This document shows, in pieces, positions 8,675 to 17,765 of a DNA stretch of 64,000 nt. The stretch covers positions 684,433 to 748,432 of the forward strand of contig NZ_JAUYGV010000008.1 of assembly GCF_030690345.1 (NCBI RefSeq), in the 5' to 3' direction. The notes under the pieces were generated by a model. That model was not told the DNA's origin. It did no database searches and was given only the letters and a program-made list of their open reading frames with translations. The number at the start of each line of letters is the position of its first letter. Position 1 is the first letter of the stretch. The DNA is from Rheinheimera sp. (lineage in GTDB: Bacteria; Pseudomonadota; Gammaproteobacteria; Enterobacterales; Alteromonadaceae). A program made the translations under genes and the position numbers.

Positions 8675-10888
8675 TTAGTGCCTCAAAGCCAAAATTGAGC
8701 GGGAGCGCCAAAAGGTGGCAATCTGCCATGAATTGTTAGCTGTCTTAGTGTTTGGGTCAATAAAGGTTTTATGTGGTTTACCACCATACTCAAGCATTAG
8801 CGAATATAGTTCTCCCTCATCTAACTCTGCGGCTAACATTAACGGAGTGTACCCTTTGACCGGGCTGTTGTGCTCTGCATTGACATCTGAGCCTTGTCTT
8901 ATTAGCAGTCTTGAAATGTCTCTAAGTTCTTCGATGTTGGTATGTTTACATACTCGATCAATCATCAAATCGGCCATCATTTCTGATATTTCTTTGTAGA
9001 ACTGCGTTTTTCTATGTTCGGATAATTGTGCCTGTAAGTCAGAGAGGCTGAAGCCAAAATCTCCAGCTGACAACCTCCTACCCACGTCGATGAGCTCTGG
9101 CGTTATCGGGTGTTGCAACATGATTTCCCTAAATCTCTCCGGATTCTTTTTAATGCCGACCAGCTTAATGATCTCGTTTAGTGCTGTTTGATTATCCGCT
9201 AAGCCCCGTTTACCAACATCTGCACCTAACTCTAAAATCTTACGTACTATTTCGAGCTTACCCGTTCTGACAGCTTGAATAAGTGCGAGGTGCTTTTGCT
9301 TTAACGTCTTTTGATTAACAGTGTCGGGAGTCATCGGAGTTTTGATTATCGCGTCGTAATAGCGCCTATCAAGAGACATATAGGGTACTTCGAGTAAATC
9401 GAGTTTATGGAGTGACAGCAGTAGTGGTGTATCACCAACCTCAGAGCAGACATTTACGTCAGCACATTGCTGAAGAAGTTGGTTAACTGAAGATAAATCA
9501 TCCACCATGATGAAGTAATTGATCTGAGGCATTCTGCGCTGCCATGTCCTGCCAACGTTGATTTTCTTGTCTGAATACCTCAAATCGGGCTTAAACTCGC
9601 TGTTGAGATCTAGCATCAATGGTCCATACTTATCTGTGAATGGATAAGAGACGCCAGGGAATAAAGTGCGAGGTATGAACATCTGATCAAACCCTTTTCG
9701 CCACATATCAACTTCCCACTTTTCCACAGTGTCTTTAAAGCGTAATTGTTTTTGCCCAGATTCGACCGCAGCTGAGGGGATGTCATAGCCGTACAGTACC
9801 TGAGCTGTTTTAAGCTTTTTAAAAAAAACGTTATCGGGATTCTCTGCAGCACTTGTAACCACTAAGCTCTCATTTACTACTTGCTCAATGTACGCCCCGC
9901 CGCAGCATAGCAAAGCATCAAATGCTTTTTCATAGAGTTCTTTTGCAGGTGCTAAGTGACCTGACAAAACTAAAAATCTTGCTTCAAACCAATTGAGCAA
10001 TCCCTCGCCACCACTTGGAATTAGGGATGCTGGGATGTTTTTACAGACTTGAAGTTGTTTCGCAGCAAATTCAAAGTCATCTAATGTTTTATACCGTTTG
10101 ACCAGAATTTTCTCTAAAGCTGATAGCTCTTTTCGAAAACTAGTAAATGCCGAAAAATAACGATTTGGGTGTCTATTCATATTTGCTTGCAAATCGAAGC
10201 TGCCAGAAACGTGTATGTCGATGGCACCTTTAATAAGTCGTTTGCCCCAACTTTTTTTCTTGAGTACGTCGATGAATCTGGCTACCAGCAACAACGGCAA
10301 TATATAAGATTGACTTCCTTGAGGGATAATAGCGTTCAGACGTTGGTAATCAGGGAAATGCTTTCCTGACCGCCAATTTCTGATTTTATCTTTGTCTTCT
10401 TTAGTTGCCTCTTCAAATTTTTTCCAGTCCAAAAACGTGTCGCTGCACCACTGCCAAACCTGATCAAAGGCTGAATGTGAACTCAATAAATCGAGAGCCG
10501 AAGGCGCATGATAACGTCTATACGGGTCGAGCACTTTTTTTAGTAACGGCTCTAGCTGTATAGCGAAGAAGTGCCGGTTAATTGTAACAAGGGCTCTTCC
10601 ACGGCTCGATCCGATGAAAAAGCCGCAACCCGCCATTTTGCGGCAGTATGTATTGATAATGTTATATATTGCTTGTCTGGTAAATTCAGCAAAACCGTTT
10701 AAGTCGCTTTTGGCTAAGCCTTCATAAAATACGCTATTTATTAACTCACTGATTTGAGCAGGGTGAAGAACTGCTTCCTTAGCTTTTTCATCCAGAAACT
10801 TTGTTGCTTTAGTATTTCGGATGCCAAAACAGCCGGCCGCTTCTCGAATGATTTCAACGGGTGTTGGTAGAATGAATCCCTGCTTCAT
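8675..10888 (-). CDS. Ankyrin-repeat domain protein (737 aa)
   Basis: C-terminal ankyrin motifs: ALIQAVRTGKLEIVRKILELGADVGKRGLADNQTALNEI; YTPLMLAAELDEGELYSLMLEYGGKPH. Confidence 0.75.
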   Translation of the reverse strand: MKQGFILPTPVEIIREAAGCFGIRNTKATKFLDEKAKEAVLHPAQISELINSVFYEGLAKSDLNGFAEFTRQAIYNIINTYCRKMAGCGFFIGSSRGRALVTINRHFFAIQLEPLLKKVLDPYRRYHAPSALDLLSSHSAFDQVWQWCSDTFLDWKKFEEATKEDKDKIRNWRSGKHFPDYQRLNAIIPQGSQSYILPLLLVARFIDVLKKKSWGKRLIKGAIDIHVSGSFDLQANMNRHPNRYFSAFTSFRKELSALEKILVKRYKTLDDFEFAAKQLQVCKNIPASLIPSGGEGLLNWFEARFLVLSGHLAPAKELYEKAFDALLCCGGAYIEQVVNESLVVTSAAENPDNVFFKKLKTAQVLYGYDIPSAAVESGQKQLRFKDTVEKWEVDMWRKGFDQMFIPRTLFPGVSYPFTDKYGPLMLDLNSEFKPDLRYSDKKINVGRTWQRRMPQINYFIMVDDLSSVNQLLQQCADVNVCSEVGDTPLLLSLHKLDLLEVPYMSLDRRYYDAIIKTPMTPDTVNQKTLKQKHLALIQAVRTGKLEIVRKILELGADVGKRGLADNQTALNEIIKLVGIKKNPERFREIMLQHPITPELIDVGRRLSAGDFGFSLSDLQAQLSEHRKTQFYKEISEMMADLMIDRVCKHTNIEELRDISRLLIRQGSDVNAEHNSPVKGYTPLMLAAELDEGELYSLMLEYGGKPHKTFIDPNTKTANNSWQIATFWRSRSILALRH

Positions 10889-11094
10889 ATAGCCTCCATG
10901 GCGCAGTAACGTCTTATATCGCGTTTAAAATTATCCAAGGCTCTCTTGTCACTCGGTGAGCTTGGCACTGCAACGCTTTTACCTGAAGGGGCTAAAAGCT
11001 TTGAATGCTTCTTTCCGTGGATAAATGTACAGCCAGCTTTGCAAAGTTGCTTAATATACACATTAAAGTCTTTATTTGAGGTAAATTTTTTCAT
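10885..11094 (-). CDS. Small HicA-like protein (69 aa)
   Basis: GCTFIHGKKHSKLLAPSGKSVAVPSSPSDKRALDNFKRDIRRY resembles the HicA dsRBD-like core (G-x-H then PSG-x-x-V-x-VP); 4-bp ATGA overlap with the ankyrin gene. Confidence 0.5.
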   Translation of the reverse strand: MKKFTSNKDFNVYIKQLCKAGCTFIHGKKHSKLLAPSGKSVAVPSSPSDKRALDNFKRDIRRYCAMEAI

Positions 11095-11108
11095 AGTCTA
11101 ACCCTGAA

Positions 11109-11128
11109 GCGGGGGAAAGCTCCCCCGC
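11109..11128 (-). promoter_or_regulatory. Hairpin between small-peptide gene and HicA-like gene (attenuator or processing site?)
   Basis: GCGGGGGA-GCTT-TCCCCCGC, perfect 8-bp stem, no U-tract afterwards on the minus strand. Confidence 0.5.
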
Positions 11129-11137
11129 AGACATTAT

Positions 11138-11266
11138 CTAACGCTTAGCAGGTGCAGGAGCAGCATTGCCGCGACCATTACCAGATGGATTGCCTGTAGT
11201 GCTTGGCCAATTACCACCATTGCCAGGCTGGTTTGATACTGGGCGAGATGAACCTTGTTTACTCAT
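11138..11266 (-). CDS. 42-aa Gly/Asn/Pro-rich small protein (below ORF-track cutoff)
   Basis: Frame reads MSKQGSSRPVSNQPGNGGNWPSTTGNPSGNGRGNAAPAPAKR*; good Shine-Dalgarno (GAGGAAAAAGCAATG). Confidence 0.65.
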   Translation of the reverse strand: MSKQGSSRPVSNQPGNGGNWPSTTGNPSGNGRGNAAPAPAKR

Positions 11267-11414
11267 TGCTTTTTCCTCAGTTAAGCCCGGAATTGGGCGT
11301 AACCAAAAATACAATCTTGCTTACTAGATTACGGCAGTGTAGTTGGCGGGATTTTTTTAAATTTTACAAATTACTGAATTTTATATGGAAATTATTTAAT
11401 GCAAATAGGCGGTA

Positions 11415-11963
11415 GTGTTAGTGAATTTACATTGCACCAAAAAGCTTTTTGAACAACTGAGTATTTCACGTTTTGAGGAAGGTAAAACAAGCGCCTCAAG
11501 CCAGGCTGATCCTTTGCTTAATTGGCATGCCAATATCGTTACCATTCAGCGTAAACAAAACTTGGTGTTTATAAACGATGCAACCCGTTACGCGGTATTT
11601 ATACCCTGCGTGACAAAAAGTGATCTGAACCGCTTACCCATTCTGTTTCAAGATGTTTTCATAAACAGTCTATTAAAAGCCGGATTATCGAGTGAGCTTG
11701 TGGAAAAGGCCGCGTTATATCTGCACGATACTGAGATGAAACTGGATACAGAGTGCAGCCGTTCGGTCCAGGGTACGATGAGACTAGTGGTGAGTGATGT
11801 AGAGATAACCCTGAGCTACCGAAAGCAAAAAATCACTGATTTGCTTCCTTACTCTACATCGCTGATGCTCTCCGACCGCCCATGCACAATCAAAGGGGTA
11901 AAGGGGGCTATTTGGCCAATCAGGGAAATGGAAAATTTACTAAGAAACCTTCCAAACACATAG
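11415..11963 (+). CDS. DUF6933-like protein (GTG start at 11415 or 11421)
   Basis: NLHCTKKLFEQL...DPLLNWHANIVTIQRKQNLVFINDATRYAVFIPCVTKSDLNRL; family recalled, not searched. Confidence 0.65.
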   Translation: MLVNLHCTKKLFEQLSISRFEEGKTSASSQADPLLNWHANIVTIQRKQNLVFINDATRYAVFIPCVTKSDLNRLPILFQDVFINSLLKAGLSSELVEKAALYLHDTEMKLDTECSRSVQGTMRLVVSDVEITLSYRKQKITDLLPYSTSLMLSDRPCTIKGVKGAIWPIREMENLLRNLPNT

Positions 11964-11971
11964 GCGGTTGA

Positions 11972-12568
11972 ATGAGCATAATAAATAGCATTGATGATGA
12001 GTTGCTAAATTCTGACCTGAAACTGGACGGTAATTTACTGGATTTCCTCTCATGGGCTTATTCAGACTTATGCGACGACGTTAATAAAGGCATTTTTGCT
12101 GAGTGGTTGGTGGCAAAAATTTTAGGCATAAAAAGTCCCAGACGCTATTTATGGGCAAATAGTGATTTGGAAACAAGTAGCGGTGTTCGAATCGAAGTTA
12201 AAGCCAGCGCATATTGGCAGTCCTGGAAGGCACTTAATCCCGATGGGAGCCTTAAAGACTTATCGAAAGTCATCATCCAGCCTTACAATAAAATTAGGTT
12301 TGGTGGATTAGTAGCAAGAGATACGATTGATAACAGTAAGCAAGAATTTGGCTCATTGAAGTCAGATTATTACTGCTTCTGTTTTCATACGGAGAAGAGT
12401 TATGAAGCTTGGAACGGGATGGATATGTCGAAGTGGGAGTTTTATCTCGTAGCTGCTAAGGACATTAAGACAAAGAGCGTTAGTCTGAAGTGGTTAAAAG
12501 AACGTGGTTATGGGCCGTACACCGCAGCTGGATTGAGAAATCATTGGTTTTCTTGTGACCGAGCTTAG
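11972..12568 (+). CDS. Putative PD-(D/E)XK-type nuclease
   Basis: KGIFAEWLVAKILGI...SDLETSSGVRIEVKASAYWQSWK (E...D...ExK); 8 bp after the DUF6933-like ORF. Confidence 0.55.
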   Translation: MSIINSIDDELLNSDLKLDGNLLDFLSWAYSDLCDDVNKGIFAEWLVAKILGIKSPRRYLWANSDLETSSGVRIEVKASAYWQSWKALNPDGSLKDLSKVIIQPYNKIRFGGLVARDTIDNSKQEFGSLKSDYYCFCFHTEKSYEAWNGMDMSKWEFYLVAAKDIKTKSVSLKWLKERGYGPYTAAGLRNHWFSCDRA

Positions 12569-12861
12569 AAGACGAAACTTTTTGTTTTTGGATGGCGCCT
12601 CGTTTGAAAGTGTGTGCTGAATTTTTGAGGAAGTCTATTCATCCCCATCCCTGAGCCCACCGACAATGCCAGCTTCACTTATATCTACCAAGTCAGGCAG
12701 TTAAATAATATTAAAACGAATGCGCCCGTGAACGTGAACTTGCTGGTACACCAAATTTTATAGCGCTGAGAAAGTATCTGCAGTTTGACATTTAAAACCT
12801 CACATCAATACCCCTGCAACTTTAAGCAACACAGGTATACTAACCTATTTCGGAATACCCG

Positions 12862-13656
12862 ATGACTGCAGACACCCACTACCACCTGCTTGTACCCACC
12901 CGTAGCAACCACTTTAACACCTGCTTTTACTGCGGCTGCATTGCCGCTACGCATGACTATGCGCCACCGCAGCAGTATCTGGAGTTTTACCTTGCTACAC
13001 GCGAGGCCAGTGAGTTTTTAAAAATTCCGGTTTGCAATGAATGCCATGAGCTGGTTAAACCCTGCAAAGCCGGCACTTTGGATGAGCGGCACAAATTTGC
13101 CAAAACCAAACTGGCTAAAAAGTATGCCAAGGCGCTGAGCATTTACGACATGTGGACGGTGGATGAGTTAGCGGCGTTAGATTTTAGCCTGCGCCACAGT
13201 ATTGAAGCGGGGTTAAAACTGGGCGCGGAAACCACAGAGCGGCTTAACTTTTTTGGCTTTGACTATGAAGCCGGTGGTATTAGCCAGCAGGTACAAGATA
13301 CCGCGCCGTTGCACTTCGAGGTGTTTGGCGAGAGCTTTGATAGCTTTCGCGAAGCGCTGGATTTTGCCAGTAAAGCCTACCGCATACCGAAAAACGCGCT
13401 AAAAGAAGCCTTTGCCGATAACGGCAACAGCTTTGAGCAGGCAATACAGGCGACTCACCAGCAAGTGGCAGAAAAAGAATTTAACCAGCAGCTAAAACAG
13501 CAATGCGCTGCCTTTGCCAAACAGCATAAACAAGCGGTTATTTTTGTGCACAAACAGGTAGAGCGTTACCTGAGTGAAAACGCCGATATGACCATAACCG
13601 AAGCGCTGCAGCATTTATATGACACCCGAGTAAAACCGGCCGCCGCGAGGCGTTAA
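12862..13656 (+). CDS. Hypothetical protein with N-terminal zinc-binding-like CxxC pairs
   Basis: NHFNTCFYCGCIAATHDY...LKIPVCNECHELVKPCKAG. Confidence 0.6.
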   Translation: MTADTHYHLLVPTRSNHFNTCFYCGCIAATHDYAPPQQYLEFYLATREASEFLKIPVCNECHELVKPCKAGTLDERHKFAKTKLAKKYAKALSIYDMWTVDELAALDFSLRHSIEAGLKLGAETTERLNFFGFDYEAGGISQQVQDTAPLHFEVFGESFDSFREALDFASKAYRIPKNALKEAFADNGNSFEQAIQATHQQVAEKEFNQQLKQQCAAFAKQHKQAVIFVHKQVERYLSENADMTITEALQHLYDTRVKPAAARR

Positions 13657-13677
13657 CCGCAGCGCAACAGTTTACTG

Positions 13678-14295
13678 CTAAGGTTGTTTAACCACAAAGC
13701 CGCGCGCGCCCAAATCCAACGCCAGGGCGCGCAGTTCGCTTTGCTGAGTTACCGGCGCATAAGCAAAGCAGGTTACCTGTAACCCCGCCTCAGCGGCAGT
13801 GTGAATAAACTGGCACACTTCGCTAAAACCCAATTGTATTGGCTTAACCGCTTGCTGATAGGCCGGCGGATTAGTGGCCGGCAGGTAAATTTCTAACTTT
13901 TCTACTTCCAGCTCAAGCAGCTGTTGGCACAATGCAGGCGCCTCCTTTGGTGCCACCAGGCCATAGCTGACTAAGGTTACCGGCACGCCATGGCGCCTGG
14001 TTTTAAAAGGCGGTAAAAACTCCGCCAGCAGCTCCCTATGCAGCAGCGGATCGCCTATACCGGCGATAGCAATGCCTTGCAGCTCAAACTCGGTAGAAGC
14101 ATCTTGCTCATAACCGGCCTGATAGGCTTGTTCTGCCACGTTCAGCAATTGCTGCACCGTGGGCGCTGCTGCCAGTTGCGCCAGCAGTTGTGCATTGCCC
14201 GCCAGTTGCAGCAACGATTGCGCCGCCGGTAAGCGGCTGCCGCACTGCAGGGTTAAGCGCTGATTATCTGCATAACTGATTAGATTTGCTGTCAT
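13678..14295 (-). CDS. Radical-SAM-barrel-like protein lacking the [4Fe-4S] cysteine motif
   Basis: GIAIAGIGDPLLHRELLAEFLPPFKTRRHGVPVTLVSYGLV...VEKLEIYLPATNPPAYQQAVKP...FSEVCQFIHTAAEAGLQVTCFAYAP matches the layout of TatD-associated radical SAM proteins; no CxxxCxxC; 22 bp after cydC. Confidence 0.55.
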   Translation of the reverse strand: MTANLISYADNQRLTLQCGSRLPAAQSLLQLAGNAQLLAQLAAAPTVQQLLNVAEQAYQAGYEQDASTEFELQGIAIAGIGDPLLHRELLAEFLPPFKTRRHGVPVTLVSYGLVAPKEAPALCQQLLELEVEKLEIYLPATNPPAYQQAVKPIQLGFSEVCQFIHTAAEAGLQVTCFAYAPVTQQSELRALALDLGARGFVVKQP

Positions 14296-14317
14296 TTTTC
14301 CTCCTGTGCTTTGGCTG

Positions 14318-16015
14318 CTATAAGGCCAGTTGGCGCCAATCGTCGGCGGTTAAAAACGCCGGCGCCTTGTGCAGCAGTAACAGCACAAATTTATCTGCCA
14401 ACCAGGGCTGAAGATTATGCCAAATGCGCTGTGCCATTGCTGCATCCAGGCCGTTAAACGGTTCGTCCAATACCACCAGTTGCGGCTGGCGCAATAACAG
14501 CCGCGCTAAACATAAACGCCTGGCCTGGCCGCCGGACAGTTGCTGGCCTGTGTCACCCAACCAGGTGTCCAAACCTTGCGGCAAGTTGCGCGCCCATGCT
14601 GCCAGCTCTACCCTATCTAATGCTTGCCATAGCTGTGCCGCGGTAATATTGGCCAGGCCAAGGCTAAGATTGGCGTACAGGGTGTCGGCTATAACGCTGT
14701 TTTGTTGGCTAAGATAGACGCTGTGCTGCGCGATACTGCCGGCGGCCTCTGCGCTTAACGGTTGATTATTCAGCAGGTAGTGGCACTGCGCGCCTAACTG
14801 CCCGGCTTCTGCCAGTCGCTCTGCTAATACCAACCCGGCCAAAGTAGATTTACCCGCCCCGGAGCGGCCGCTAACCAATAGCCACGGCCGGGCCGTACTG
14901 AAACTAAGTTGCAGCGCCCCCTGCCGGCCTGCCGCCAGATACGGGTGCTGCGCCACCGTTAAGCTTAAGCTATGCCATGGTGCTGCTGTGGTTATTGCCG
15001 AAGGCGCAACCGCATGCTGTTGGGCCTGCGCTAACGGATACAAACGCTCTGCCGCGTAGCGGGTTTTGCCGACATGGCTAAGTTGGCCGGGCAGCAACTG
15101 CAATAACTCGCCCAGCGCAAATACCGCTAACACCAGTAATACCGCTACCGGCGCAGTAACCAGCCCGGCATTAAAACCGGCCAGCGCCAGCAATGCCGCC
15201 AACACCACCTGTATACTGTGCAATGCGTTTACCGCTAACTGCGCATTGGCTTGCTGGCGCGCAGTGCGCAATTGTAAGTTGCCAAGGCTGGTACTTAATT
15301 GCAGCAGGGCGCGTTGCTGATGCGCCTGCAACCTGGCCGCTCTTAGCTCCGGCAGGCCTTGTAAGTGGTTAATCAACGCGGCTCTGGCCTGATTAAACTG
15401 CAGCGCCAGTTGGCGGCTAAGCGGTTGCTGACAGCGGATCAGCAGGCTGAATACCACAGTGCAGCCCACCAGCGTTAACCCCAGCAACAGCAACGCTGAG
15501 GGCCAGCTCCAAATGCTGACCACCGCGCTTAGCAGCAGTAAACTAAGCAGCGCCGACAACGGCGGTAACAACAGGCGCAGCAACAGGCTGTCGAGACTCT
15601 CCAGCTCGGCCGTAAGCCGGCTTAGCCAGTCAGCATTGGCTTGTTGCTCAACAGCTGTGACAGGTAACACCGCCAACCCCTGAAACAATTGCTGCCTTAC
15701 CAGCGCCAGTTGCCGCAGCACCGAGTCATGGTTGTACAGCCGCTCAAGATAGCGGCTTACTGTGCGGCCCAGCGCAAAAAAGCGGATACCACTGCCGGGC
15801 AGATATACATCCAACGCCAACATAGCGCCTGCTGCCACACTGATACCGGCTAAGGCCGTAGCGGTGATAAACCAACCGGACAATGCCAGTAGCGCCAGGC
15901 CGAAGGCCGCTGTAACAAAAGCCAACCCTGCACCAGCCAGCACGCGCCGGCGCTGGTGCCACAATAGTTGCCGGGCCCAATAGCTCAGTGCATTTTTATG
16001 TTCTATGTCAGCCAT
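14318..16015 (-). CDS. cydC: Thiol reductant ABC exporter subunit CydC
   Basis: ABC exporter, SGRSGAGKSTLAGLVLAERL and LSGGQARRLCLARLLLRQPQLVVLDEP; paired with CydD. Confidence 0.9.
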   Translation of the reverse strand: MADIEHKNALSYWARQLLWHQRRRVLAGAGLAFVTAAFGLALLALSGWFITATALAGISVAAGAMLALDVYLPGSGIRFFALGRTVSRYLERLYNHDSVLRQLALVRQQLFQGLAVLPVTAVEQQANADWLSRLTAELESLDSLLLRLLLPPLSALLSLLLLSAVVSIWSWPSALLLLGLTLVGCTVVFSLLIRCQQPLSRQLALQFNQARAALINHLQGLPELRAARLQAHQQRALLQLSTSLGNLQLRTARQQANAQLAVNALHSIQVVLAALLALAGFNAGLVTAPVAVLLVLAVFALGELLQLLPGQLSHVGKTRYAAERLYPLAQAQQHAVAPSAITTAAPWHSLSLTVAQHPYLAAGRQGALQLSFSTARPWLLVSGRSGAGKSTLAGLVLAERLAEAGQLGAQCHYLLNNQPLSAEAAGSIAQHSVYLSQQNSVIADTLYANLSLGLANITAAQLWQALDRVELAAWARNLPQGLDTWLGDTGQQLSGGQARRLCLARLLLRQPQLVVLDEPFNGLDAAMAQRIWHNLQPWLADKFVLLLLHKAPAFLTADDWRQLAL

Positions 16016-17762
16016 TTACCACCTGCCCTGCTACAATTTCCGACGCCAGCTGCGTTTCAGCTAACTGCCAATGCTGATCTGCCAGCACCTGTAAAGCCGG
16101 ATCATGGCTGACTAAAATAAGCATAACCTGAGGCTTTAGCTGCTGCAGTGCGCTGAGCACCAGATCACGGCTGTGGCCATCTAAACTTGCGGTGGGCTCA
16201 TCCAGCAGTACCACGGCTGTAGGCGCCAACAATACCCGCGCCAGCGCCAACCGCTGCAGCTGACCACCGGATAAACCGCGACCCTGCTCACTGATTTGCC
16301 GGTACAAGCCCGCAGCGGTTTCTGTAACTAATTCTGCCAAACCCAGCCGACTTAACACCGCCAACATTTGCGCTTCGCTGGCCGCCGGTGCCAACAAGCG
16401 CAGGTTGTCGGCCCAGCTGCCGTTGATCAGCCAGGGTTGCTGCGGTAAGTAAGCAAGGGTGTGCTGTGCTAATGATTGGTTATTCAACAATACACTACCG
16501 GCCAGTGGCGGCAATAAACCGCACAAACTCTGTAAAATGGTGGTTTTACCGCGGCCGGAAGCCCCGCTGATAAGCAGGCACTGGCCGGTGGTCAGGTTGG
16601 CACTAAGCCGGCTTTGCAACGGTTGGGCCGGGGTGTAACCTACGGCTAAATTGTTAATGTGCAACTGCTGCACCTCAGGCACTATGGCTGCAGGCATCGG
16701 CTGCGCCGGCGCATGAAAATCAGCTTCGCTTAGCTGAGGCGCTAACTGGTTAGCCGCAGCCAGCGCGGCGGCTCTGTCATGATAAAACTGTGCAAAGCTG
16801 CGCAGTGGCTGAAAAAACTCCGGCGCCAGCATTAAAATAAACAAGCCGGACAATAAGCTAAGCGCAGGAGCCGGCCCCCAATTAATGGCGCCCAACAGGC
16901 CAAAGCCGATATACAGCGCCACACTGGCAATGGCGACACTGGCGAAAAACTCCAGCACCGCGGAAGATAAAAACGCCACTTTTAACGTGCGCATTAACAC
17001 ACGCCGATACTGATCGCTGCGATTGGCGACTTCCGCGTGGGTTTCGGCTACCGCCTGTAAACGCTGAATGGTAGCAAGATGGCGGATACGATCTAAAAAA
17101 TGCCCGGCAAGGCGCTGGCGCAGCAGAAAATGGCGCTGGTTCAGCTGCTCTGCCCCCAGCCCCACCAGTGCCATAAACAGCGGGATAAGCGGGGCACTAA
17201 CCAACAGCAGTAAAGCTGCCAGCCAGTCCATACTGCATACTGCCAACAAAATAAACAGCGGAGCCAACACGGTGAGATATTGCTGCGGCCAATAACGCGC
17301 CAGATAACCGTCGAAGGCTTCGACATCTTCCAGCCACTGGCTGGCCAGCGCTGCCGGTGACTGCTGCTGTAACTGATGCACAGCCCGGTGTTGCCAGCTT
17401 TGCAGCAATGCCTTACGCAACGCCTCACGGCCGGCAACGGCTGCCGCACCGGCCAATAATTCCTGCGCACGTAACAAGACCAGGCGCAACAACATAACCA
17501 GCAGCAGCGCGATCAGCGCTTTAGCCGCTAAGCCAGGTGCTGCTGTGGCATCAGATGCCAGCAGCAACCCCTGATACAACAGATAGCACAGCAGATACCA
17601 CTGACCAATTAAGCCCAGACAGGCCAACACACCACACAGCACCGCCAGGCGCAACTTGCCGCGTTGCCGGTAGCTGACAAAGCGCAGCAGCTCAGTGCCG
17701 CTGCTAAAACTTGCCGTGTTACCGGCCGCGCTAATCATGTCGGGCATGCTGTGTAACAACAA
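16008..17762 (-). CDS. cydD: Thiol reductant ABC exporter subunit CydD
   Basis: ISGASGRGKTTILQSLCGLLPP, LSGGQLQRLALARVLLAPTAVVLLDEPTASLDGHS; upstream of cydC. Confidence 0.9.
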   Translation of the reverse strand: MLLHSMPDMISAAGNTASFSSGTELLRFVSYRQRGKLRLAVLCGVLACLGLIGQWYLLCYLLYQGLLLASDATAAPGLAAKALIALLLVMLLRLVLLRAQELLAGAAAVAGREALRKALLQSWQHRAVHQLQQQSPAALASQWLEDVEAFDGYLARYWPQQYLTVLAPLFILLAVCSMDWLAALLLLVSAPLIPLFMALVGLGAEQLNQRHFLLRQRLAGHFLDRIRHLATIQRLQAVAETHAEVANRSDQYRRVLMRTLKVAFLSSAVLEFFASVAIASVALYIGFGLLGAINWGPAPALSLLSGLFILMLAPEFFQPLRSFAQFYHDRAAALAAANQLAPQLSEADFHAPAQPMPAAIVPEVQQLHINNLAVGYTPAQPLQSRLSANLTTGQCLLISGASGRGKTTILQSLCGLLPPLAGSVLLNNQSLAQHTLAYLPQQPWLINGSWADNLRLLAPAASEAQMLAVLSRLGLAELVTETAAGLYRQISEQGRGLSGGQLQRLALARVLLAPTAVVLLDEPTASLDGHSRDLVLSALQQLKPQVMLILVSHDPALQVLADQHWQLAETQLASEIVAGQVVNG

Positions 17763-17765
17763 GCT

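Noticed and set aside
11203-11415. 70-aa plus-strand ORF opposite the small peptide
   Set aside because: Lies antisense to the better-supported 42-aa ORF and its promoter region; no domain.
12569-12861. Possible short coding remnant (PTDNASFTYIYQVRQLNNIKTNAPVNVNLLVHQIL) after the PD-(D/E)XK gene
   Set aside because: Frame too short, no start codon context and no recognisable homology; cannot be supported as a pseudogene.
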